Shown in pieces: positions 34,404 to 46,595 of a stretch of DNA of 64,000 bases (position 1 is the stretch's first letter; the number at the start of each line of letters is the position of its first letter). Below the pieces are notes generated by a model. The model worked only from the letters and a program-made list of their open reading frames with translations. It was not told the origin of the DNA and made no database searches. A program made the position numbers and the translations under genes. This DNA comes from Larus michahellis. Taxonomy: Eukaryota; Chordata; Aves; Charadriiformes; Laridae. The stretch lies in NCBI RefSeq assembly GCF_964199755.1, contig NC_133913.1, forward strand, positions 8,720,201 through 8,784,200. Reading direction: 5' to 3'.

Positions 34404-37400
34404 TTTGAACTCAGTTGCTACACTGAATTCTGAGAAAAGGAAAGAGAGAAGTACCTGGTAACTAGTAGGACTGCAAAAGTCACGTTTCATTTATCTATGC
34501 TGAACTTAGTTTACAGAGCTCTTGTTTCCATTAGTAACCAGCTATCCCAGAATTCGGGCTGCCAGCCAGCCCAAGTCCCATGGGGCTGGTGAGAATAATT
34601 CTCCTTGAAATATCAGAAGTGAAATAAGGCCTGGACTGAAAACAAAAGGATCAGAGTTGTCCTCTTGTCTTCTCACCTCTTCTGTGAGCCAGTGTCAGCC
34701 AGAACTTGGATTTCTGTAGGTGTTATACAAAGTCCCAGCTGTTACCAATGTTCATCAAACGAGGTGAAGATGGCTGAACCGAATGCAGTATTAAAATTTT
34801 TTAGATTAACTTGAATCTCCAGATTTCTGGAAGAAAATCTATCAAAAGAGAGGTAGAGATTGATAGAGATCAACGTCCTCGGGGAAAAAGGAACCAAATC
34901 AAAAGAATAGTTACCTTGGGTGACTTGGTCAAAATCAACTGCTTACAGTGGACTAAGCAGGCTAAGATGATGGGTTATGAAGAGCAGAATGGATTGAAGC
35001 TGGATGTGGTCTACCTGTGCTGAGTCAGCCTGAGGTGCCAAAAGAGCGCGATCTGTTAACCTAACTGAATCAGGCCAGACCACTGGTAATGCGATAACAC
35101 AACGTACACAGAGACAGAACATGAAATTAGTCTGCTCTGATGGAGGTTCAACACATCGAGCCGAGGTGCGAAGTAGTACAAACTCGTTGTACCAGTGAAT
35201 TAAGAAATTCTGATACCATTTCTTCCCTGCACAATTCAGACATTTGTTCCCAGCTCTTTTCCAGGCCAGGCTGTACATGAACTTCAAATCTGTTCTTCCA
35301 GTAGTACCAGATTACTGCTTGAAACATCAATGCACCACTCCAGTAGAAGTAGTGTGGCCAAACCACATGAAAAGAGTTTATCCGTGCCTCTGGTACTCAG
35401 TGATAAGATGAAGAGATGAAGAAGTTACTAGTCCAAGAGCCTAGCAGAGGGCTTAGTAGGAGGGCTAATAATTAACTTCCTGTTTCCTTTCATGAACAGC
35501 AGCTGTGGTGCTTCCTACATGACTGTTTCTAGAAGAATCATCAGCAACATGTATCAAGCAATATACATATTATTTACTGCTGACATTAGAAATTTCTCAC
35601 TTCACAGAACCATAGAATCACAGAATTGTCTAGGTTGGAAGGGACTTTTCATATCTTCTAGTCCAACCATCAGCCCAACTCTGACAAACAACAGCGTTAA
35701 ACCATATCTCTGAGCACTATGTCTCCCCATCTTTTAAATACCTCCAGGGATGGTGCATCAACCACTTCGCTGGGTGGCCTGTTCCAATGCTTATTAACCC
35801 TTTTGGTGTAAAAATTTTTCCTAACATCCAATCTAAACCTCCCCTGGTGCAACTTGAGGCTGTTTCCTCATGGGAGAAGAGATCGACCCCCACCTCGCTA
35901 CAACCTCCTTTCAGGTAGTCGTAGAGAGGGATAAGGTCTCTCCTCAGCCTTCTTTTCTCCAGGCTAAACGTATCACAGCTCCCTCAGCTGCTCCTCACAA
36001 GACTCGTGCTCCAGACCCCTCACCAGCTCCGTTGCCCTTCTCTGCACCCACTCCAGTACCTGAATGTCTTTTGTGTGGTGAGGGGCCCAAAACTGGACAC
36101 AGTACTCGAGGTGGGGCCTCACCAGTGCCAAGTACAGGGGGACGATCCCTTCCCTAGTCCTACTCACCACACTGTTCCTGATACAGGCCAGGATGCTGTT
36201 GGCCGCCTTGGCCACCTGGGCACACTGCTGGCTCGTATTCAGCCAGCTGTCAACCAACACCCCAGGTCCTTTTCTGCTAGGAGCTCTCCAGCCACTCCTC
36301 CCCAAGCTTGTAACCCTGCATGGCGTTGTTGTGACCCAAGTGCAGGACCTGGCACTTGGCCTTGTTGAACCTCATACCATTGGCCTCGGCCCATCAATCC
36401 AGACTGTCCAGATCCCTCTGAAAAGCCCTTCTACCCTCAAGCAGGTCAACACTCCCACCCAACTCGGTGTCGTCTGCGAACTTAATGAGGGTGCACTCAA
36501 TCCCCTCATCCAGATCATTGATAAAGATATTAAAGAGAACCATACCCAATACTGAGCCCTGGGGAACACCACTCATGACTGGCTGCCAACTGGATTTAAC
36601 TCCATTCACCACCACACTCTGGGCCTGCATCTCCAGACAGTTTTTAATCCAGCATAGAGTACTCCCATCCAAGCCATGGGCAGCCAGTTTCTCCAGGAGC
36701 ATACTGTGGGAAACAGTGTCACAGGGCTTACTAAAGTCCAGATAAACAACATCCATAGCCTTTCCCTCATCCATCAAGCAGGTCACTTTGTCATAGAAGG
36801 AGATCAGGTTAGTCACGCAGGGCCTGCCTTTCATGAACCCGTGCTGACTGGGCCTGATCGCCTGGTTTTCCTTCATGTGCCGCATAATGGCACTCAGGAT
36901 GATCTGTTCCACGACCTTCCCAGGCACCAAGGTCAGGCCTGTTGTTCCCCAAATCATCCTTCCAGCCCTTCATGTGGATGGGCATCACATTTGCTAGACG
37001 CCAGTCAACTGGAACCTCCCCGGTTTGCCAGGACTGATGGTAAATGATGGAAAGTGGCTCGGTACCCTCGGGTGGATCCCACCTGGCCCCATAGACTTGT
37101 GTACGTCCAGGTGTTGGAGCAGGTCCCTCACCACCTCCCTCTGGATTACAGGGGCTTCATTCTGCTCCCCCCCAATATGCTACCTCAGGGGTCTGCGTAC
37201 TCAGGGAAAAACTGACTCTCCTACTAAAGACTGAGGCAAAGAAGGCTTTAAGTGCCTCAGCCTTCTCCTCATCCTTTGTCCCTATGTTACCGCCTTCATC
37301 CAATAATAAAGGGTGAAGATTCTCCTGAGTCCTCCTTTTGTTACTAATATATTTATAGAAACTTTTTATTGTTCTTAACATCCAAAGCCAGGTTAATTTC

Positions 37401-37529
37401 TTGTTGGGCTTTGGCCTTTCTGATTTTCTCCCTACATAGCCTTACAGCATCTTTGTAGCCTTGCTGAGTGGCCTGGCCCTTTTTCCAAAGGCCATAAACT
37501 TTACTGTTTTCCCTGAGTTGTATCCATAT
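34404..37529 (+). repeat. Long copy of the duplicated block found in GT6 intron 4
   Basis: Matches 12329-13828 in the same orientation, about 22 kb away. It holds about 1.2 kb of non-CR1 sequence (34404-35604) plus CR1 sequence (35605-37529). The short copy lacks 35047-35362 and 35377-36672. The match runs through unrelated sequence classes, so it reflects copying of this segment rather than two independent insertions of one element. Confidence 0.85.
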
Positions 37530-38650
37530 GTCTCTGTTCAGCCAGGCTGGTCGTCTCCCCTGATGGATCGTTTTACAGTGCATGGGGACAGCCTGCTGCT
37601 ATGCTTTTAAGACTTCCTTCTTGAAAAACGTCCAGCCTTCCTGGACTCCTTTGCCCTTCAGGACTGCCTCCTAAGGGACTCCGTCAAACAGAGCTCTTGA
37701 AAAGACCAAAATCTGTCCTCCGGAAGTCCATGGCGGCATTTCTGCTGACCCCCCCTCCTTGCTTCTCTGAGGATTGAATGCTCTATCATTTCATGATCAC
37801 TATGCCCAAGATGGCCTCCAACTGCCACATTCCCCACAAGTCCTTCTATATTTACAAGCAGCAGATCCAGCAGGGCTCCTTCCCTAGCTGGGTCCCTCAC
37901 CAGCTGTGTCAGGAAGTTATCCCCAACACACCCCAGGAACGTCCTAGGCTGTTTCCTCTCAGCTGTATTGTGTTCACAGCTGATATCTGGTAGGTGTCTC
38001 CCACCAGGACAAGGGCCAGTGATCTTGAGATTTCTCCCAGCTGCTTGTAGAATATTTCACCTACCTCTGCATCCTGGTTGGGTGGTCTATAACAGACTCC
38101 CACCATGGTGTCAGCCTTGTTGGCCCTTCCCCTGATTCTTACCAATAAACCTCAACCCTATTGTTACCATCATTAAGTTCTTGGCATCCATAACACTCCC
38201 TAACATACAGAACCACCCTACCTCCTCTCCCTCCTTGCCCGTCCCTTCTGAAGAGTTTGTAGCCATCTAATGCAGCACCCTAATTGTGCAAGTCATCCCA
38301 CCACATTTCTGTGATGGCGACTACATCATAGCTTTCCTGCTGCACAATGGCTTCCAGCTCCTCCTGTTTGTTGTCCGTGCTGTGTAGAGAAGCACTTCAG
38401 CTGGGCTACTCGTCCTGCCACCTTTTTGCCAGAGGAAAGCTTAACTTCTACCTGACCATTTCCAGGTGCAGCCATAGTTTCTAACCTATCAACAACCCCT
38501 GCATCTCTGCTGCTGGATTCATCCCCTTCCCCCTTCAAATCTAGTTTAAAGACCATTTGATGAGCCCTGCCAACTCCTGTGCAAAGATCCTTTTCCCCTT
38601 TTGAGACAGGTGTACTCCATCTCTCTGTGGATAGATGAGGCGGGGACTCT
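35605..38650 (-). mobile_element. CR1 LINE, about 3 kb, ORF2 nearly complete but broken
   Basis: The reversed tail is at 35605. The minus-strand frame 36394-36957 carries RT blocks ([63 protein letters not shown]). 37157-37583 is the linker, and 37658-38145 holds endonuclease parts (GVCYRPPNQD, LVLVGD, HSDHE). 38326-38650 resembles the ORF1-ORF2 junction (VAQLKCFST). Frames are interrupted, and in one block SKAFDTV reads SKPCDTV. Part of it was copied into GT6 intron 4. Confidence 0.92.
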
Positions 38651-41600
38651 GAATTTACTTTTGAAAACTGGGAACATAGGAAAACAGACACATATCATGC
38701 TCCCAAGGGCTGGTATTTCCATGGATCAAGTTCTTTCATTTGGAAATTCAAAGGAGTTTTACTGTACTCCGCAGCCCTATGCTATACCCTGTTTTGTCCA
38801 TGCAGAGGGGATAGAGAATTAATATTGGTGGCCCAAACCTGAAGAATCTGGTGCTGCTGCTGTCCAGAGTCTGGAACATGTACGTGAAGAACAAGGGTGA
38901 AATATCCTGCAGAAAAGCAGTAGTTTGCTGAAGCCTGGTGGTCAAGGCCTAGAGGTCAGAATTCCCACCCCCCCGTCCAGTTGCTTGAAGGCAAATAAAT
39001 AAACAAGGCCAGTGAACAATCCTGGAACAGGCTGAGTTGGTTGTATGTGGATTTTATGGAGTTTGAGAGACATTTCTGCTAAAAAGGAAATCTCACAAAG
39101 CAGAAAAAGGTTTTAGGGTCAATTTTTAGATGTCAAGGGCAAATAGTACTGTGCATAATACTGTGCACTTGTTCCTGAGTTGTGACTGGTTATGCAAAGC
39201 AAGAGATACCATCAATGAAGTGAATAGTTTACAGTCTGAAAAAGGACAGTAAAATGCAAAGGATTTTTGTAAGAATCATCTTTAAAGTGTATGAGAAGCT
39301 GTTTAAGAGTCTTTTAAGCTAGATAATGGAAGAACCTATTTATGCGCATCAAATACAGCGGTTGCCTATATTTAGTACTAGTGCTATCCACATTCTTCTG
39401 ATAGTTACGCTAACAGTAGTGGTTAGCTTGACTGAAACAAAGCAAGTGGAGCAAAGAAAGCAGTGCAACAAGCTGAGGGCTATAGCTCGTGGGGTGAGAA
39501 ACACCACAAAGCAAAGCCATCAGGAGCATTAAATATTGGAGAGTACAAGGCATAGCTAGTTGAACAAGAAATGGTAGGAGGACGTAACTAAATCAAGGAA
39601 ACATATTATAAGATCAGCTTATACAGGATCTTGCTACTTGCAGGACTTTACAGACCTCAACATCGAGTTAAACATTGCTGCATGAGAGCACAAAACTGGT
39701 CTAGAAATTACAGACCTGGAAAAGAGGAAGCATTAATGTAGCTATGCTAACTGAGACTACAAACAAACATAGTTCATCATTTCTAAGAAGTTACTCTGGC
39801 AGTCTTTACAGTTGCCTCTCCAGCGGAAATAAAAGCAAAGTCAGATGATTGTTTTCCTCTCTTGTAGAAACAATTAACACTCCTGCATGTATCTTGTGTT
39901 GTAGTATGAGCACCTTCCACGGGCTACTCCCCGCTACATGATCCATTCCTGCCAGTAGACCTCCCAGTATTCATTCTACTGTCTGCTCCTGAAACCTGCA
40001 CTGACACTTGCTTTGCTAGAAATCTGTCTAATTTGTGTAACTGCGATAATAGTTTCTGTGATTCTAGCTCCTAGAAAAGTGGAAGTACTGAAAACTAAGC
40101 AGGAAGTAGGGAAAACTAAATACTGTAATTCACAAATGCCTCAAACAGCTTCTCATAGAGTTTGTGAGAAACCCTAATATAACATTGTTTAAATTTCTCT
40201 ATTCCAGGATCTAAATTTTGTATTCAGTGTTGGAAGCTGTGGCCGTAGATCGGTGTAAGCAATCACTCCAGGAACACATAGACAGAATCCCAGTCCCAGT
40301 GGCACACACTTCCATACAAAAGCACAATTACAGTCCCTCGCCCCACCTTCTAAAACCCTCCTCGCCCCCGACCCTCCCAGGAATCCATTGAATTGGGACA
40401 TGGTTGCTTTTCAGTTGAGGCCTACCCACAGGGTTTCTGAATCAAGTCAAAGTATCACATGGAACTATCAGGGGGTAGCAATGCCACAGGAGTCAGGAAA
40501 CATCAGTTTAAACTCACTAAGACCACCAAATTTCTAAGAGAGAAAGGACAGAGATAGACTCAGGAATGCATAACACAAATGCACCAGGATGTGAGGTACA
40601 GCATGTTGTAAATCTGTAACAGAATAAATTTAGATTTGCTGTCTAGGCTGAGGCAGTGGGAAACAAGGTAGTACAAGCTAGTGCAAAGGATTTAGTTGGG
40701 TACATCAGGACAGCAGGTTAGGTTCAATGAGAGCATCATTTCAGCATTAACTGGTGAAGCCAAAATACTTCGGAGTTTAAAAATATGCATCCTGTAAAAA
40801 AAAAATAAAAAATAAAGTTATTGTGAATCCACAAGAGTGAATCACATCTGAAAACAAAGATAGTGTGGATTTGATGGTTCCTGTGGTATCAGGATTACTG
40901 CACTGCACTGACATAATCAGGATAGTATCCCTGCTGTCAGTTAGTCCATGCCCTTTCCTGCTAGAAATTGAGAAATTTCTGTTTCTGGCCCTGCCCTATT
41001 AACTTACAAAATGTACTGATATAATTCTGCAATATCTTGGCTATATGCTATATTTACTGGCACCATTTCCCCAGGGTTACCGAAGAGGACCTTAGGCTGT
41101 AGTTGCAATGACGTTGTTAGCCACTTTTACTATGGACTGGAGCTTGTATCACCTCATCCTGTAGAAGATCCAGGCCAGCAGGCCGCTCAAACCTGGGAAT
41201 ATCTGCACCTGTGAGGCAAATAGGAATACCTTTAGAGCACATTAAAGTTTATATCTCTGCTCTCTACATACCAGGGATGGAGAGAAAACTCTCCCTACAA
41301 GAAAAGCAGGACAGTGTTTGAAATGTGTAATACAGCAATTCAAGAAGAAAGAGGGGGAGGGAGTCACAGATACTTTCTTGGCTCTATTCTCATACTTGCA
41401 CGAGGACTTTTAAATCCTATGTTTAGAAGACACCACCTTGCCATTCTTCCCCATTTACACTCTAATAGGGTAGATTTTGTGTTACTCATAGGGGAATCTG
41501 GCTGAACATTTGAAATACTATGTACTTCCTTTAAAATTGTTTTGTTCAATACAGATAAAGTTCAGCCTTTTGGGTAACTCAGTAGTATGTAAATGGCCCT

Positions 41601-43140
41601 TTGTCAAAGGATGAATATTTCTCTTTCTCAAACATTACCCCTTTGAGACAGGGGCACTAGCAGCCACTGTATTGACAGTAGCCTATGATAATACAGTACT
41701 GTTTGTAGCTAGATCAGACCCCATAGGGCTGGTGAGAAAAATTTCTCCACACCCCAGCAGCAGTACAATGTTGTCCCAAATGCATAACAAAATAAATGGA
41801 AATAATTCAGATGCCCAAAGATAGGTATTTAATGTTGCTTTAGCCACCCAAAAAATTCCAGGGTGATTGTTCTTATTGACCAGGCTCATGCCATGAGATG
41901 CCCTTCTGTCTTCAAAGTCAGGAAAAGACTGAAGGATCCAGCAGAAATGGACCAATAGACAGAAAAGGAATATCTCAATTCTTTATAAACAGCAGTTCTT
42001 GGTATAAACAGCAGCTTTTAGTATTCTTGCAAATGAAAAGTGAAATCACAAATTCAAAGCAGAATGCATAACCCCATGGGGATTTACACAGAGCTTCCTG
42101 GTTAATTGACTTTACTGAGTGAGAATTCCAGCTGGGGTGAATGAGTATTACCGATTGCCTTTAAAGTGATAGCATTTGTGTTAACTGCCACAAGTCTAAT
42201 GCTCAGCATACGCTGATGTTGTTTCTTTGACATTGCTGGGAGCAGATGTCACTTAATGAGCACCAGAGCAGCTCCATAGGAGTCAGTGAAGCTGATTGTT
42301 CTGACTCAGAAATCCTTGAAAGCACGTGAGAATTAAGGGGTACGGGTTGACTGGAACCTACCAGCAACAAGGTTCTTAGCAAACACCAGTCTAGTGTGAA
42401 AAAGGACAGGTCTGTTGTGGTCATTTTGCTTGGAGTTTCTGAACTTTGTTCCCAGTTCTTAATTTAATTTTACTGCTGCAACTCTGGTAAATCTAAACTG
42501 ATCATTCAACTTAGAGACACCTGCTACAGGTTTTAATGTGTCCAAGATTTTGCAATTCAACACTGGCTGCTACGAGCATTACAGAGAATTGTCAAAATTC
42601 TTATGCTATCTGATGCCAGGTTGATTTTATCCTGTTATCAGATAGTGTCATTGGTGTCACTGAAGTTATCTTACCTCTTGGTGAATCTTAAAGCTGGTTT
42701 CCTGTAAGACTCGTTGCTTTGTCTGCAGCCTGTTCCATGCACCACTTAGAAACCTCCTTTACTAATGCTGATTTACTGCAGAAAAAAATCACTTGTGTGC
42801 AAAAGAGCTAGGTCTGTTGTGTTGTATAAGGGCCTAAAACCTCAAGTTACTCACCAAGATAACCTCTGGGTTATCTCCAGGTCAAGTAAATACTATGTGC
42901 TGGATAATTCAGTCTATCAATCAGACTGAACGAAAATTAAAGAATAAGCAGTTTAGCTTGGATGGTTCAAGCCAATCTATGGGCCAGGGGTATTTCCTTA
43001 GTAAGGGTCTAAAATAACTGTGTACTACATTTTGCTAAAAACAGGGAAAGGGGATTAACACGGTTAAGCAAGAAGGGAGAGTACAAAGGACTCGAATAGC
43101 CACGTCGGGATGGGACAATGAGTGGCACTGGATGAAAAAG
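38651..43140. other. 4.5 kb without a recognised gene
   Basis: No CR1, coding exon or RNA gene could be supported. There is a short A-rich run near 40797-40815 and a purine-rich patch at 40560-40760. The longest frames look like chance. Confidence 0.45.
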
Positions 43141-43924
43141 TGTGTTAGGGTGAATTTTTCAACAGCTCCCTGTGATGGTGTGATTGGCCCCTCCCCAGGC
43201 GCCAACCTGATCTTTATCTCCCACAACCCTGCCCAAGCGATAACCACCTGATAACCACCTGTCTGGTCATAACGGGTGCACAGTAGTTGTGATGGCCGCA
43301 CCCGGATCAACGTGGTTTTGGGGCGACAGATAACAACACAATAGCCAAGGGCTAACTTGAGCAATACTACAAGTCAATACGCAAATATGACTATTATCTT
43401 ACCCCCATAAATAGTGAACAGCCCAAGATCCCTTTGAGCTCTCCTGCACAGCAGTGGGCTGAATGACAGGATCTCCCCTTGAGCAGGGATGCCTCTCAAG
43501 GTTACTTCTCAAGATTCAGAGATTCCTTGCCGCAACAGATCCTAAGGGACTAATAACATGCTAAACTTTGAAATCTTAGCTAAGTGATATAAAAGATTGA
43601 TTGTGCATATATAATCCTTTAGACATAAACCTTTGGCCAAGTCTGGGCTTAGAATTGGATCCATCTGCACCTAGACTCCTCTCCGAGAAGGAGTTTAGAA
43701 AGAAAGGGGGTCCTTTCTGAACCTCAACTCAACAGGAGGGTCTCTCTGACAGCTCTGTCTCACCCTGTCCTCTACGCAGTAAATAACCAAGTGTGCCTTG
43801 CTGTATCAAGTCTTGTTAAAACACCATTGCATTTACCATCAAACTTTGCTAAAACCCTGTTTTTTATCAATAAATGTATCGCTGCTTCTCTCTATGAGTG
43901 AAGTGCCTCACTGCATCCATGACA
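43141..43924 (+). mobile_element. Probable solo LTR of an endogenous retroelement
   Basis: 784 bp from TGTGTTAGGG to CATGACA, in keeping with TG...CA ends. Inside, in order, are a TATA-like CATAAATAG (43406), a polyadenylation signal AATAAA (43869), and a T/C-rich segment with TGAGTGAAGTGCC near the end. This fits a U3-R-U5 plan on the + strand. No flanking direct repeat was found and no coding region is attached. Confidence 0.5.
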
Positions 43925-44407
43925 CTCCCTGAGAAACTGAATCCTTTCCCAAGCTTTGCTCTGTCTCCAAACATGTTTTACCGGTGCCACCAGATACGAG
44001 ATGTAACTGTTAGGATGCTGAGTAAATCCCCCTCCCTTGGATTTCGGTCCCTGCACTTAGGGATTTTAGATAGTGCAGCTGAGGGCTGCACTCCTTTCCC
44101 TCTGGTGACCTTGGAGAGAGGCTCCCGTACATTTCGGGCCTTGCCTGAGTTACAGCAGCCATGCCAGTGGCTTGTTATGGGCCTCACTGACCCGGACCCA
44201 AATGCTAACACATGGACTGACATTCTGGCTTGGCCTTGGACCTGCCTCATCACCATGAATTTGTCTGATGACCATCAGCTGAACCTGGCTACCATCCCTG
44301 GGCTTGCCTTGCTTGTCTCACTTAAGTACTGTACCATGGAGTCATCACTGGCAAGGAAATTGCCCTGCCAGATGTATTATCGTGTTTGCCTGACAGCTGC
44401 CCCTTGA
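43898..44407 (+). other. Unassigned 169-codon open frame after the LTR-like element
   Basis: The first codons overlap the LTR end; the first ATG outside it is at 43973 (MFYRCHQIRDV...). The translation contains LxxLxL-like stretches (CLITMNLSDDHQLNLATIPG) loosely like leucine-rich repeats. I recognise no family. A frame this long is only modestly unlikely by chance in 64 kb, so this could be a remnant of a host exon, a processed pseudogene, or noise. Confidence 0.18.
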
Positions 44408-44947
44408 CAGACACTCTGCAGGTCACTTGTCCAAGATGCTTAGGAATGGCCTTTTGCGGAATTATGTTGGGAGATTCATAAATTCCTAATGATAGCAGCT
44501 GCCATAATGTTTGTCTCCATAGGAACAGCTTGTAGCACAGTCTAGACAACCAGCCAACTCTATTCTTATGGGCTTGGTAAGAAAATTTCTGCACATAGAA
44601 TAGCGCAGTAATTCCCAGGATGCAGATATATAAAGAGAGGCTTCTGTTATCTTCCATGTCATCATGTCATAGTCTTAGCTATGGCAGTCTTTCAGAGAGG
44701 GTGTCTCAGCCTTCCAAAACAACTACCATTTTCCCTGCATTCATGAAATGTAGAAGGAGATAGAAAGATATACAGTGTTAACGAGTGGGTATTTTTGTAA
44801 TGAGCCCACATATGAGCAGAGTGCACCAAGTTTTTAATGGAGGTAAATTGGTACCTTTAGAGTTGTGGACAAATCACATGATATATGTGAGTACCACTCC
44901 TTGGAAATGAATTATCTGTATTTATGCCAAGGATATATTACAGTACC
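43925..44947. other. No other gene recognised
   Basis: Apart from the open frame at 43898-44407, nothing supported. Confidence 0.4.
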
Positions 44948-45465
44948 CCAGGCCGCACCTGGAGTACTGTGTCCAGTTCTGGGCTCCCCGGTTCAAGAGG
45001 GACAGGGAACTGCTGGAGAGGGGACAGCAAAGGGCTACCAAGATGATTAGGGGACTGGAACACCTCTCTTATGAAGAAAGGCTGAGGGATTTGGGTCTCT
45101 TCAGTCTGGAAAAAAGACGGCTGAGGGAGGATCTTATCAACGCTTATAAATACTGAAAGGGTGGGTGTCAGGAGGATGGGGCCAGGCTCTTTTCGGTGGT
45201 GCCCAGGGACAGGAAAGAGGTAATGGGCACAAAGTTGACCATAGGAAGTTCCACCTAAACATGAGGAAGAACTTCTTTACCCTGAGAGTGGCAGAGCCCT
45301 GGCACAGGCTGCCCAGAGTGGTGGTGGAGTCTCCGTCTCTGGAGACATTCCAAACCCGCCTGGACGCATTCCTGTGCCACCTGCTCTTGGTGACCCTGCT
45401 CTGGCCGGGGGTTGGAGGGAATGATCTCCAGAGGTCCCTGCCAACCCTATGATTCTATGATTCTA
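44948..45465 (+). mobile_element. CR1 LINE 3' end, young-looking
   Basis: Starts sharply at CCGCACCTGGAGTACTG and runs through the ORF2 end and 3' UTR to GATTCTATGATTCTAT. It is nearly identical to 31415-31920, including a shared TGA after AYKY. It differs by an extra GTGACCCTGCTCTGG segment. Confidence 0.93.
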
Positions 45466-45875
45466 TTATCACTTTTCTGACACAGAGAAAGTAAAAATTT
45501 CAGCTGGCATAAGGTCACATAGCTTTTCTGAGGCCAATCAAGATGAACCTTAGCATGCACAAATGGCTGTGACACTACTGGAATGCAAGAGGTTGATTTC
45601 ATTCTGCTTACTTCCAGGACACTTTTGGGAATGCCAGCCCTCCATTACATACATGTGCTTTCCTGCATGGATTTTAGCTGCAACTGGTGGCCCAAATTCA
45701 GTGTGAGAGAGTACATTATGCTTATGTCAGAGTGTCAAGAATACCTTAGAAGTTTATAGGAGTAGATTTTTAACTGAAATAAATCAATGGTACTGTTTTA
45801 AAGTCATAAAAGGCTACATATGGATATATAAAAATGATATGCATGTATGTATTATATACATACTCCATATAGAGG
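45466..45875. other. No gene recognised
   Basis: 410 bp of unassigned, partly AT-rich sequence between two CR1 copies. Confidence 0.5.
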
Positions 45876-46040
45876 AATCTCATGAAGGAAAATGCCAAGT
45901 CCTGCATTTGGGGAAAAGTAACCTCAGCCACCAGTGCAGGCTGGGGGCCAAACAACTGCACAGCAGCTCTGCGGGGAAGGTCCTGGGCAACAAGCCGCCC
46001 ACGACCCAGCAATGCACACAAAAAAGGCCAACGGCACCCG
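45876..46040 (+). mobile_element. Short CR1 ORF2 fragment abutting a CR1 5' end
   Basis: Translates as NLMKE...SCIWGK...ALRGR and aligns with the CR1 segment that normally reads [11 protein letters not shown]...[10 protein letters not shown]. It runs directly into the GC-rich leader of the next CR1. Confidence 0.55.
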
Positions 46041-46560
46041 GGACGAGCGGCCAGCGTGGGCCGGTCCCCGGCCCTTCCGGGGGGCGGAGGCAGCCGAGGA
46101 GCCGAGGGTGGAGGCAGCGCCCCCGGCGGCACGTCTGCACGAGGCGGGCTGGGACCGCTCCCCCTCCTAAAAGCAGCCCTTCAGCAGCACTGAGCAAACG
46201 AGCGGCGAGTGGGCGCTGCCCGCGCGTCACCCGCGGAACCCCCCGGGAGCACCAGAGGAGGGTGGACTTCCTGGGCTGGCGAAGAGGGCGGCCAAACAGG
46301 GCGCGACGCACCAGTGCGGTCACAGCAGTTTGCGGGGCAGTTTGCGCGTGAGAGCGCTGAGAGACCGACAACCCGACCAGGACCACGCGGGCAGCGGAGG
46401 GCGCCGTGTCCTTCAAACCGGAGCTAGGTTACGGCGGAGAGGCTCGAGAGGCGGCAGGGATCGCGCGAGGTGCGCGTGAGGCTGGCGTGGCAGGGGGCGT
46501 GCCGGACAAGCGGGTGCGAGAAGCAGCCGGGAGTGAGTGGTTCCGGTCTGGCTTGAGAGA
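46021..46560 (+). promoter_or_regulatory. CpG-rich 5' leader / likely internal promoter of the CR1
   Basis: A hand count gives about 60 CpG in 540 bp, far denser than anywhere else in the window. It lies directly upstream of CR1 ORF1, where the internal promoter of a LINE is expected. It is not associated with a recognised host gene. Confidence 0.6.
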
Positions 46561-46595
46561 AGGAAATAGCGACAAAACGGCCTAAAGCCCTTGCA

